This document shows, one piece after another, positions 1 through 10,345 of a DNA stretch of 64,000 nucleotides. Each line of letters opens with the position of its first letter. Position 1 is the first letter of the stretch. A program made the position numbers and the translations under genes. The notes beneath the pieces are model-generated. The model searched no databases. It worked only from the letters and a program-made list of their open reading frames with translations, and was not told the origin of the DNA. The DNA comes from Arabidopsis thaliana (Eukaryota > Streptophyta > Magnoliopsida > Brassicales > Brassicaceae): positions 26,769,971 to 26,833,970 of the forward strand of contig NC_003070.9 of the NCBI RefSeq assembly GCF_000001735.4, in the 5' to 3' direction.

Positions 1-141
1 AGATCTAAAAGGATCTTTCGTCCACCGGTCAGGATGCCATATCTTAGCAAGCTTGTGATATGCTCGTCGTATCTGCTCCGCCGAAGAATCAACGGCAACA
101 CCGAGAATCTCGTAATACGTTTGCCTAATGCCACCTTCCAT
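1..141 (-). CDS. J-domain (DnaJ/HSP40) protein, 5' end only
   Basis: The minus strand reads 47 codons from an ATG at 141 to the window edge without a stop. The peptide opens MEGGIRQTYYEILGV and continues into a canonical J domain: helix I/II with YYEILGV at residues 9-15, a basic helix II, and the HPD tripeptide at residues 36-38, which stimulates the ATPase of HSP70. It is therefore a co-chaperone of the HSP40 class, probably cytosolic or nuclear because no targeting peptide precedes the J domain. The rest of the gene lies left of the window. By position this should be AT1G71000. A perfect four-unit heat-shock element and a TATA box lie directly upstream (320-339 and 214-223), so heat induction is likely. 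The J domain is directly seen; the heat response is inferred. Confidence 0.88.
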   Translation of the reverse strand, partial: MEGGIRQTYYEILGVAVDSSAEQIRRAYHKLAKIWHPDRWTKDPFRS

Positions 142-213
142 TGGTTATTACGTAAATAAGCTTAAAGCATTACACTTTACGAAGAGATAATTACTTGTAA
201 GTGTGGTTTGGGG

Positions 214-223
214 TTTATATAAA
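214..223 (-). promoter_or_regulatory. TATA box of the J-domain gene
   Basis: A TTTATATAAA palindrome sits about 75 bp upstream of the ATG at 141. This is the spacing expected for a TATA box with a short 5' leader of 40-50 nt. Confidence 0.6.
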
Positions 224-319
224 ACAGGAGTTGTGTTCCAATGGCGGTTATATGGAAGAAAGATTTTTACAAAAGAAGTTCTAGAAGATTTCGGCTTACC
301 AAAAATATCTTGTCTCAAG

Positions 320-339
320 ATTCAAGAACGTTCGGGAAC
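320..339. promoter_or_regulatory. Perfect heat-shock element, four pentamers
   Basis: Four contiguous alternating pentamers of the nTTCn/nGAAn type occur: aTTCa (320-324), aGAAc (325-329), gTTCg (330-334), gGAAc (335-339). Three such units make a canonical binding site for trimeric heat-shock factor; four is stronger. A looser cluster of GAA/TTC units lies at 275-292. The element is about 100 bp upstream of the TATA box of the J-domain gene on the minus strand. Confidence 0.75.
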
Positions 340-2879
340 ATAGTAAGAAGGCAGATATTATCCACACAATCTTTAGATATTTTTTCATTGGACGGCCGCG
401 ATTGAATGGACGGTCGCGTCATGATCTTAACATGACACGTGGTTTTAAATAACTTTATTTGGAAATTGTGAGATTTGTTATGTTTTTTGTAGTTTAATAC
501 TTTACTTGTGGAAGCAGACAAGTAATGCTTATTCACATTCAGACTCGGTGAACAAGACATGGATTTTTCTTATGCACATTCAAATCTATCTTTTGGCTAA
601 TTATCTAAAAAGTTACGTAAACAAAAAATGTTGGGTTTAGACCATGAACTATTGTTTTTGTTTATAGGGTTGGTTACGAAAATAGTTACTCAAACTGTCA
701 AACATAGCAGTCTAGTAGTTTGATGAAAAATTGGCATCTACACCAAATATTTGCGATGTAGTTATAAAATTCAGACATTTAGTTATTTACGATGACTAAA
801 TAAATACATGATAGACTGATAGTATACATGTTAGATTGGACATTAAACAAAAAACCAGCAGAAATTAACTGAACTCTCTTTGTCCCTAAATTTTAATCTA
901 ATTTAGTCTCTTTGCATTGTACCAAAAGTAAAATAAAATGAAACGAAAAAGATTAGAATAATATTAAAGTCAAATAATCAAGATTACTGTGATACTTCCC
1001 CATTCACTCGCACCTAAAAATTTGGCTTTTTCTTCAATCTTTTTTTTTTGGTTGTGTATAACAACTATTTCGTCAATCAAATTTTGTTTTTTTAGGTCAG
1101 ATCAAAGAACTGTTAATATGTACCTATTATTTATTATAGTTGGGCTAATGAGCCTTTACAGACGCAGTCTACCTAACTTCAACAAAGAAGACCACTTGAA
1201 AAGTGGTATTGTTAGTTGAAACTGACGACAAAACACATTGGTGTTGGTTTGAACATAAAAACTGGAATGAGTATCCTAACCGGAAGCGGAAATGGTCCCA
1301 AAAATTTAACCCCCTTTCGAACTCAAAAATTAGATTTATCTTATTGGATCTCAAAACCCTTTATCTAAAAGTTCTAACTAGATCCTGAATCAAAAAATAC
1401 TCGAATATCCAAAATTTTATCTTAAATCCTAATTTATACCTGTAAGTTCTTTTAACAGGTATTTAGTGCTTCTGAAAATTTATATCCGATCCAACCCAAA
1501 TTTAATAGAATCTAAACCGAAACCAAGCCAATTTTTTAATTTACTTGGATAATGGACTCTTTTACCGGAGAGACCCGGACCCAACTCAAGTACTTGAATG
1601 TCAAGGCCTAGGTCGATATATACAATCATTTGTAAACCAGTACTTCGTTTTTGCTCTAATACTTCTCTTCCTTTTTCACTAGCATATGTCTTCATTTCAT
1701 TTTTTTATATTAAATGTAATTGAGACCATGGTAGATATCTTCACTACATATATTGTTCAAGTATTTACTATATTTAATACTTGAAAAAGATGCTTCAGTA
1801 TATTTATTACTTGAATAAGATAGTTCACTCTCTTATACAAGTCATAAACCAGTTAAAAAATGCTTTCATTTTCATACAGTGCAATAGTATTCACTTTTAT
1901 TGTTTATGTTAAATTGAAACCTTTTCTTTTTGTCTAGCAATTTTGAATTATCACTTCGTGTTTCATGTTTACCCTACGAAACCTCTTCGGTATTATTATT
2001 ATTTTTTTTTTTACTGTCGAAGACTAAAATGTTTGTCATATGGATGAGACGCATGTGAAATAGGAAAACATGGGAAACTTTGTTTCAGCTTACTTGGCAT
2101 AGGCACGTATTTGGAGATACCTCAAGATGTTGTTCCATCTCGATCGGTAATGTTTATTTGCTTTGCTGTTCAACGATAATTTTCTATTTTACTAAAGTCA
2201 CTATTAACTACTTCTGCATCGATTCATGAAAAGGGAGAAAGATGTAGTCGTTATAATTGATAAAAGAAAAGGTCTAAAATATCGGAAACATTAATAAAAA
2301 TGTATTGGAAAAATTCAAAACTAAGTTTATAATTAGATAACGCAACTATAATCTTTTCGCCACGTTTTTTCTTGTCGGTTCGGCATTGTTTTATTTAATC
2401 TATGCAAGAATTCAAGATATCTGTACTGATTCAATATTGTATAATTTCACGTATATTGCCGTTTAGTTTAAATGCATGCATACAAGCTTTCGATGTGGTA
2501 GTTATTAAACTTACATCAAAATTCACTAAAAATTAAAGAACAAAATCAAATCGATGTAATCAAATTTATTTATAAAAACAAATTAATAAATTGAATTAGA
2601 TATTAAAATCAACGTAAATTAAAGGAATGGTGGGAAGACATGAATCACACGTCGAAAACACACCTACCCGAAGGGTTTTGGAGAGTAGACAAAGAGACAA
2701 ACATAGAGGTGTGAGTTTGGTTTGGTTTTGGGTTTTGGGGGGTTGGTAGTGTTTGAGGTCCATATGCCTCGATCTTCCGCTTCTATTAATTAATTTTCTC
2801 TATTAGAAATATTATCTAATTATTCCACTCCATCGAACCATGCACATATATAATGATATGTATAAGCCCATCAAAGTTT
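340..2879. other. Intergenic, no gene seen
   Basis: AT-rich sequence with only short non-conserved ORFs. About 1440-1660 contains a low-copy-looking stretch rich in CCGAACC/ATCCGATCC-type phrases, reminiscent of degenerate dispersed repeats, but I cannot name a family. The last 240 bp before 2880 is the presumed upstream region of the plus-strand miR858b transcript and carries an AC element (ACCTACC, 2662-2668) next to an ACGT core (2649-2652). Confidence 0.5.
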
Positions 2880-2936
2880 TTGAATTCAGTGCAAACACTT
2901 GTCAAAGGAGCAGTCCCGATCTGGTTCCATCTTATC

Positions 2937-2957
2937 TTCGTTGTCTGTTCGACCTTG
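2937..2957 (+). ncRNA. miR858b: Mature miR858b (21 nt)
   Basis: A 21-nt sequence beginning TTCGTTGTCTG and ending GACCTTG. It matches the mature miR858b I recall and is offset by one nucleotide from miR858a. It lies in the left arm of the inverted repeat, the 5' arm of a plus-strand transcript. Confidence 0.75.
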
Positions 2958-3724
2958 GCTTTGGCTTTAACATCACATTTAACTTCTTCTTTTTTGTTAA
3001 TATATCACATATTGCTTAGCTCCACAGAATTATCAAAAAAAAAAAGGGAAAAAGCAAAAAAAAATGCAAACTTTTGACTCCTTAATTAGGGATTAACGAC
3101 TCTTAATATGCTCATGTGTATATTCAACAAGCATGCTTAGCTACATGGAACCCTCTCACGTCAATATGTATATTAACTGTTCGATATACGTATATACGCA
3201 TAAGCATATGTATATCACATATTCAATAGGTAAACTATACTGTATTTGATTTGCTCGAACATGAAGACTAAACATTTTTACAGGTGAGTAATAATTTAGT
3301 CTCTACATGTAACTATCCTATCAGCTAGATGAAATAGTTCCTCCAACCGAATCATTCAAATTATTTATACAGGAAGGTTTCTATAAATTTTAGGTCCTTT
3401 TATGTCATCAATTTCCCATATAGACAATCATTTGTTAATATTGGAAATTCGCATGCCTATAAATAATCTAGGATTTATGCAAAAGAAAAGAAAACCGTAT
3501 GTATATACGAACGTAAAGACTTAAGCATATATATACCTACAATCAAATAGACAAGGAAAAAAAAAAACCTCAGAAATCAAAAGTTTCGATCGTCTATCTA
3601 CCCCAATCCCCATCAATAACAAACCGATAAACCATGTACGTTAGTTTATGATGATCATAAGAAGGATGGATGAATGAAATAAACGATAAAGCGCGTATTA
3701 GGGTTTTGAGGAGAGATCGAGACC

Positions 3725-3745
3725 AAGGTCGAACAGACAACGAAA
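3725..3745 (-). ncRNA. miR858a: Mature miR858a (21 nt)
   Basis: The reverse complement of this interval begins TTTCGTTGTCTG and ends CGACCTT, identical to the mature miR858a I know. It sits in the right arm of the inverted repeat, the 5' arm of the minus-strand transcript. Confidence 0.85.
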
Positions 3746-4069
3746 CAAAGATGAGAACACATAAGATTGCTCACTTTGTCAAGCCTAGCATCGAATTCAA
3801 TCACTCTTCATCTCCATCTTCTGATGTCCACCGTATATAACCCATCCCAATATTATTATTCTATTGGTTACCAAAGAAAAAAAGATATTTTTGTGAAGGA
3901 GGAACCCTAGCTACTTATAGAAGAAGATGTAAGATAATAGAGGAGGAGAATCCACACAACTAACTCTATGAGTTAATAGAAGGCTTACGACAAAACTTGA
4001 TGAAACATCTGGAGTAGAGAACGTTGCACGTGTCACCCAATCACTCGAATTACTCTTTGGTTTATTGAC

Positions 4070-4204
4070 TCACGGGTGACTCGTACGTGTGCTTGCCTTC
4101 GTGCGTGTGGTATATACACACTTTATATTATACACAACACACACTGTACCGTACCTACCAATGTCTCTCACTATTGTAAAAAGTAAAGATTCGATACCTC
4201 CCAT
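4070..4204 (-). CDS. 44-aa micro-ORF in pri-miR858a, candidate miPEP858a
   Basis: A minus-strand ORF of exactly 135 nt runs from an ATG at 4204 to a TGA at 4070-4072, opening MGGIESLLFT and ending TRTSHP. It lies about 325 nt upstream of miR858a on the same strand. A 44-residue regulatory peptide encoded by a 135-nt ORF in pri-miR858a (miPEP858a) has been reported to increase its own pri-miRNA transcription. Length, strand and position agree, so I assign it to that peptide. No recognisable domain is present, and the composition is rich in Thr, Val, Tyr and Arg. A shorter 14-codon ORF (3801-3845) lies between it and the miRNA. Confidence 0.7.
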   Translation of the reverse strand: MGGIESLLFTIVRDIGRYGTVCVVYNIKCVYTTRTKASTRTSHP

Positions 4205-7200
4205 GTGCGTAGTTATAACTAGATTTCTTATGTTGACAATTCATATTATACTCTTAAATTCGAAGTCCACTATACGAATTTCCGAAATAACCAAATATGT
4301 TCCACCAGAGAATATGGATATCTAGCTTTTTACTGATGTCACAAAACTACTGATGAACATTGTCATTGTTTCGTGAAAGTAATACATTTCGTGTGTGTGT
4401 TTTGAAAAATCATATTGTTTTATTTTATTTTGTGTGTGTGGTCGATTATTATTTCCTTTTGAGAAGCAGTGTACCATATTTTACCTTTATTTGGAATGTT
4501 ACTGTTGTGCCGTTACTGATAGTACAATGATGAACTTCAATAATTCTGAGATGAGTTAATTCATGTGCTTCCGTAATCCTTTTTCTTCGGTATGTTGTCT
4601 GTGCTTTTGTTTTATTTACGTATGTGTGTGTTTGTTTTATTAATTTATTCGATAGAATGCGTTAGTATAACGAACATAAATCAGGTTTAGTTAACAAAAA
4701 ACACAATTTCCTATACAAAAAAGGGATGAAACTGTGCACTGACTAATTTGAACCAAGTAATTATGTAATTCATAGAAATGTTCTAATTAATCAGTGTAAA
4801 AACATTACTACTAATTAATCCCATCCGCAAATTCCCACCAAACCTTGTTGTTGAAGACTCCAAGTTTTCCCCACCTACCAATTGCGCAAACTTCCATAAC
4901 TTTTCCACGTCATCTTGAAACCCAACCTATATTTTTGGTTTTCTTTTTTGTTCTCTTTCTCATTGTACTTTATTGTATTAAATCTAACTAGTTCTTATTT
5001 AAATTTTGTTGTACTCAATGAGTTTTAATCTTTTCAACATATGCTATCTATCACATTTATTACAATGGACTGTAAATTTTGATTCAAATTCATGTTAATG
5101 GTGTACATCTCCTATTCTCCTGGTAAGTATAACCATTGACAGGTTTAATTATCATCAAAGTTCAATATACAATATTATTGACAATGCGATGTGTATCTTT
5201 TCAGTATAAAAGAAAAAAGTGAAAAGGCCATAATCTAAAGCATATTGAAAAGATGATTCAATACATATTATACATTATCCTCTATGTTGAATTCTTGACA
5301 AAATTTTATTAGTTTTTTGGGGTTTTTTTTGTTGTTGTCAAAATTAGTTTTTATTTTATTTTCTTTGACTACAATTTATAATTTGGTTCTACTAAAACAA
5401 GCTGACTTGGACCTACAAGAATAATGATAATAACTATTGGGCCTTATAGCTAATGGGTCAAAACCAACCCAATAGCAATGTGTATTATACATTCATTTTT
5501 ATGCTTGGGCCTTAAAATTCCTAATCTCTTACTTTCATTTTGTATGATTCGAACAAGAGAGTAGGTAGAAAACTTAGTAAGACCACTGAATTTGAAAAGC
5601 TTTTAGGTCATTCGATAGAGCAAAGAATTAATGTGTTACTTGATCTGACTTCAGAGTTAGATTGAAAATGAAGTTTTGGGTCAAAATATCGACTCTTCGC
5701 GTTGGACCGTATGGATTTTTGCATACGATACGAACATAACAACAGCTTTAATTGACTTGAGAATAAATATTGAGTGCCATAGAAGAAAACTATATCACTT
5801 GCTTAGAAATTTGTCCCATTTACATTATCATTTTCCATTTATAATAAATGATACTATGTGTGTGCAACACGCATTTTATTTATTTCGTAACTAGATAGTC
5901 TTTTCTAATCAATAAATTTAATAAAATGTCAACATTTGGGATTATATGGATTATACAGGATTAGGCGTTGGGCCTATAGCTACGTACTGTTTTGTCAATC
6001 GATGTATTTCCCAAAAAATGACTTTTTTCCCTCCATCCTCGTTTGGTCAATTCCAATTTCAATTCTGTTTGTTCTATTTTTCTTGCCGTTTCTATTCCAT
6101 ACAAATAAAAGCTTTAAGCCCAATATTCAATTTCACAAGTCATTATGCTGGTTACAATTTTTGTATTTTTCCTTTTCTTAAAGATCCTTAAATAAAGTTT
6201 AAATTTTATGATAACTTTATGAGAAATTTATGTAATGTATAAACGTACGCATTCATACAATAAAAGCATGCACCGGGTGAAATTTGGTGTGAATTTATAA
6301 TTATCCCATTCTTTACATTCACGTCTGTTAAAATGCGTGACACGATCCAATCCCCCATACCATTTTGTTCCCATCCTTATTTTTATTATATACTTTTTTT
6401 TGTATTGAGATTTTTTTTTTTTTTAAAAGTGTCAACATTGATTTTGCATTTATCGGAATGGACGAAGATGGAATTAAATCAGAACAATTTGGAATATTTT
6501 ATGTTTAGAGTTGCTATATATTAAAATGATACCATGTATGATGTAACATATCTATCCATATTAACTAGAATAAATTAGAATGGATGTCAATTGTCAACAA
6601 AGTGACGAGATTCCACGTAGAGCTTGTCGATTTGTCAAATCTTATTATTTTAGAAAGGTTAACAGTATTTATATAAATAAGAAGCTTGTAGTTTTATGAC
6701 CGTTCGAATTTATATTTATTTTCGTTCTAAAGTTCTTTCACTAGTATCTTTTTTGTTCTTATGTATTTGATGTATACTATATATAGATTTCATAATTAGC
6801 GCACATGAAAAAGAGAAGAATCTCCCATTTAAAGAAAATAAAGGAAAAAGAGAAATGCACGGTGAGATACATGAATCATTGTTGAATGGACTAAAACAAG
6901 CACATAAAATGTGGGTAATGACATAAAATTATAAATATTCAAAATTTGCAAGTTCATGATTAATAGAAAGGAAATAAGGTATAAATGACTAGAAAATTTT
7001 CTCGTCCAAACTGAACACAAATAGAGTATTTAATGTTTTTCTCAATTATCTATGTGGAGATGATTTTGAGACTATAAACAACAATTGTGTAACGGTCATG
7101 GTTTATATACTCAAAGATAATTAACTTTGGATGTACATTGTATTTGGGGTAAGAGAATAAAGTAATAGATTTTGTCCGACCGGTTCTCTCTCGTGCACAA

Positions 7201-9514
7201 TGCACTAGTGGAATGTAACATCACATGAGATCACGCCTCATTTTTTTTTTCTTCTATGACCATGTTGGTAATAAATAAGATTAGTGCTATGAAAGTAGAA
7301 ATGGTTCCATTAGGAAAATATCACAATGGCAGCCCATTAAAACTGGCAATTTTTCCCCCTCCTCTCTTTTTTTTTCTAAAGAAAATAAATGTGTTTGAAA
7401 TTTCGTGGATTTCACAATTAGGTTTGCATTTTAAATAAAAATATGTACACTCCATTAAAGATTTCGATTTCATTTTCAGTTTCTAAATTAGCTAATTAGG
7501 CTTTCGATAGAATGTAAACAGAATTTTGCCCTTTCAGAATGCAGTAAGAGTAACCACCTTCCACAGATAAAATGAAATAAATCATATTATTGTTAACACA
7601 TGCATCACCTTATTATGCAGGTAAGCAATTTGGTTTGTACATGATGATGCACGGTTTATAAATAAATACTACATAGTACAAAATTAAAATCAATAATCAA
7701 ATACTTAATTAGTGACTCCTTAGAGATAATTGGATGAAGGGAGAGTTGGAGAGGTAACCGCAAGGTGGGTCCATTTGCACCCTGAATTTGACGCAGACTT
7801 TTATCAAATACCACGAATTAGCCATCAATTTTAGAGGTCCATTTCCGACATTAACTTCTAAACTACGGTCAAACCGAAAGTGTAAAACAATAATAATTAA
7901 TACTTTTGTTGTGCAAACAATTACATAGATATTTTGAACTAAGTAAATACCAGAATTAGCTCTCTTTTTAGCGGTTTATCTACAATAATAATTACAAAAT
8001 ATATTTTTTCCATCATTTTATAAGTTTATAATCCACCATGAATAAGTCCATGTAATATTTTGAACAGAATAAACAGTTTTTGTAAACAAGTTTATAATTT
8101 TATATCCGTACCACAAAAAGCTATGATACATAAATGTATTGATTGGAGAATAATTTTATAAAGGGTTTACAAAAATCATGATTAGAGATTGATAATTGAT
8201 TGAAGAATAATGAATTCTTAGGTTTTGTAACCACTGATCACCTGCAAATGTCTTTCGTAATCAGATACATAACCACATAATCTAGTGTTAACACTTGAGT
8301 ATAGAATCAGTCCAAATGACTAAGATTTAAACTAAAAAATAGTGCTAAGTAATTTATCTATATCAAAACATCGCTACAACATTTGTCTAAACTAAACTAT
8401 ACTCTCTGATATATTCACTAATCCCTAAAAATGAAATTTAACCGAACCAATATCATATCCAACGATCCAATTTCATCTATAAAAAACTGTCCTAAGACTA
8501 TGTGAACTCCGAGCATACATCACACATGGGAAAAAGCACAAGCACAAGACCATTGCAAAACTCACAACCGTCTCAGTTATTATTAAGTTTAATGACCTTA
8601 TCTCGTCGACCATATAAAGTTCAAGCCAGTAATCATTCTTATATAAAGGTACAGAAAAGTTTTAAGAAGAGAAATAAAACAAAGATCCGAAAACTAAAAA
8701 CGTGATGGTGTCTTCTCACCCACCTAATAAAATATGTTTTAATAAACAACTTATTCAAAACAGTATTGCTCTAGTGTTTCAGAAACTATAAAGTAATTTA
8801 CATCAAGTTTTTATATTTTAATTTTGATGAATAGGAAAAAAAGGGGTTGAAATTTTAAATTAGGTTTACTTAAGACTTCAAAGGAGGCCTAATAAAGTGA
8901 TAAACGGATATGTTAGAGAGATTAATGAGCTTGACCCACCTAAAAGCCTAATACTACACAAACGGATGGTTCTACTTTACTCGTATTGCCCTTTTTGTCA
9001 ACGGGGCATGTTTTACACGTCACGACACAAGCGCGTGACAAAAATTAAAAACTTCTTTTCTTTTCCTGTTTCTTTTTTTTTTTTGGTTTTTTTTTGGACG
9101 TTAGTTTTCTTATATTAAAAATTGAAATAATTTAATTGATAATTTAATTTATTTATTATACTTTTCTAAGCCTTAAAAGAAGAGAATTAATCAATACCTA
9201 AATAGTAAATACGCATTCCATTTTTAGAAAAATAAATACACCTTCCCATATAAACTGTTTTAAATTATTAACTACGGATATGTACGGTATTAGATTTTAA
9301 TCCACGGTATATTGCGGGTCTATATTTTCATTAATTAAAAAATAATTGAATATTTTGTAGAATGATTTAATAAATTTATGCTATTGTTTGATTTAAATGT
9401 ATAATTCACCGCGAGACGAAATTTTATAACTCAAATTTTAAAGTTTTAAGTTGTATTTATTTATTTTGTTAAATGTTTAATATTATATAATTGTATTTTG
9501 ATTGTTGTTTCTCG
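4205..9514. other. Intergenic, no gene seen
   Basis: About 5.3 kb of AT-rich sequence with only short, unconserved ORFs. The first kilobase is the presumed promoter of the minus-strand miR858a transcript: AC element ACCTACC at 4873-4879, ACGT-containing element at 4905-4913. A G-box CACGTG at 4027-4032 falls just downstream of the micro-ORF. I see no RNA gene, transposase or other coding remnant in the remainder. Confidence 0.5.
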
Positions 9515-10345
9515 GATTTCACCCGTAGTACACCATCCCATATTAATATCGAATCAAACCCATCAATTCTACGATTTCACCCGTGCTAGTATTTAATTAT
9601 ATAATAATAACTTGATTGTCATTGTAGGATTTCACTCCTAGTTCTATCGCAAATTATTATCAACCCAAACCAATCAATTCTAAAATTTCACCCGTAGTAC
9701 ACCATCCCATATTAATATCGAATCAAGCTCGTCAATTCTAGGATTTCACTCCTAATTCTATCGCAAATTATTATCAACCCAAACCAGTCAATTCTAAATT
9801 ATCACCCGTAGTACACCATCCCATATTAATATCGATTCAAACCCGTCAATTATAAGATTTCACCCATGGTAATACTGCGAGAGAAATCTTATGAAAGAAT
9901 CGAAATGTGTTTTAAAAAAATTAAAGTTTTAAGTTTTTTTTTTTTAATATTGTTAATTTTGTTTAGTGTTTAAGATTATATAATTATATTATAATTGTTA
10001 ATTATAGGTTTTTTTTCCGTAGCATATCATCCTATGTTATAATCCACTCAAACCCGTCACACCATATAACCCCGTCCCATGAAACTAAACACAAATTTGT
10101 CATTTTATTATAAATTTCAAATATGTATAAAATTATAAACTTCAAAAAAGATTAATATTGACCCAAACTTCATCATTGAATTTTGAGTGTTATATCTAAG
10201 ATTTCTCTCGCAGTATATCGTCTCATATTAATATCTTTTATATTTTGAGTGTTATATATAAAATTTGAAACTTAAAAAAATACAATATCGACCTTGATTA
10301 TATTTAAGACTTTTCCTGTAATATATATCGTCTCATATTAATATA
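9515..10345. repeat. Decayed tandem repeat array, unit about 114 bp
   Basis: A phrase like CCCGTAGTACACCATCCCAT followed by ATTAATATCGAATCAA recurs at about 9521, 9690 and 9804, and in more diverged forms at about 10017, 10206 and 10315. A second phrase, AGGATTTCACTCCTA plus a CAAATTATTATCAACCCAAA block, recurs at 9626 and 9740. The 9690/9804 and 9626/9740 pairs are both 114 bp apart, giving the unit length. No coding capacity is seen. It looks like a small non-coding satellite-like or transposon-internal array; the family is unknown to me. Confidence 0.75.

Larger units (their letters stand above)
2880..3800 (+). ncRNA. MIR858B: MIR858B precursor (plus strand of inverted repeat)
   Basis: Two arms, about 2880-2962 and 3720-3800, are imperfect reverse complements. 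Both start or end in the same TTGAATTC word and both contain a nearly identical block around TTGTCTGTTCGACCTTGG. A plus-strand transcript would fold with the miRNA in its 5' arm. The 21-nt stretch at 2937-2957 matches the mature miR858b that I know. miR858 guides repression of R2R3-MYB transcripts of the flavonol and phenylpropanoid pathways. The loop of about 760 nt is unusually long for a plant pri-miRNA, so the exact processed hairpin is uncertain. Arms and mature sequence are seen directly; transcription from this strand is inferred from the known existence of two miR858 genes. Confidence 0.7.
2880..3800 (-). ncRNA. MIR858A: MIR858A precursor (minus strand of the same inverted repeat)
   Basis: Read on the minus strand, the inverted repeat again places a miR858 sequence in the first-transcribed (5') arm, at 3725-3745, with the pairing arm at about 2937-2962. 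This should be MIR858A (AT1G71002 from memory). The transcript must begin upstream of 4204, because the ORF matching the reported miPEP858a lies at 4070-4204 on the same strand. Targets are R2R3-MYB genes, and the R3-MYB gene MYBL2 is a reported target that lies in this same window. The minus-strand upstream region carries an AC element (4873-4879) and an ACGT element (4905-4913), consistent with light (HY5) and MYB input. The regulatory reading is inference. Confidence 0.8.

Noticed and set aside
1440-1660. Possible transposon remnant with ATCCGATCC/CCCGGACCC phrases
   Set aside because: Too diverged to assign ends, target-site duplication or family; left as unclassified.
5676-6191. Overlapping 70-80 codon ORFs in two frames
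   Set aside because: Low-complexity Phe/Ser-rich translations of T-rich sequence, no start context, domain or splice support.
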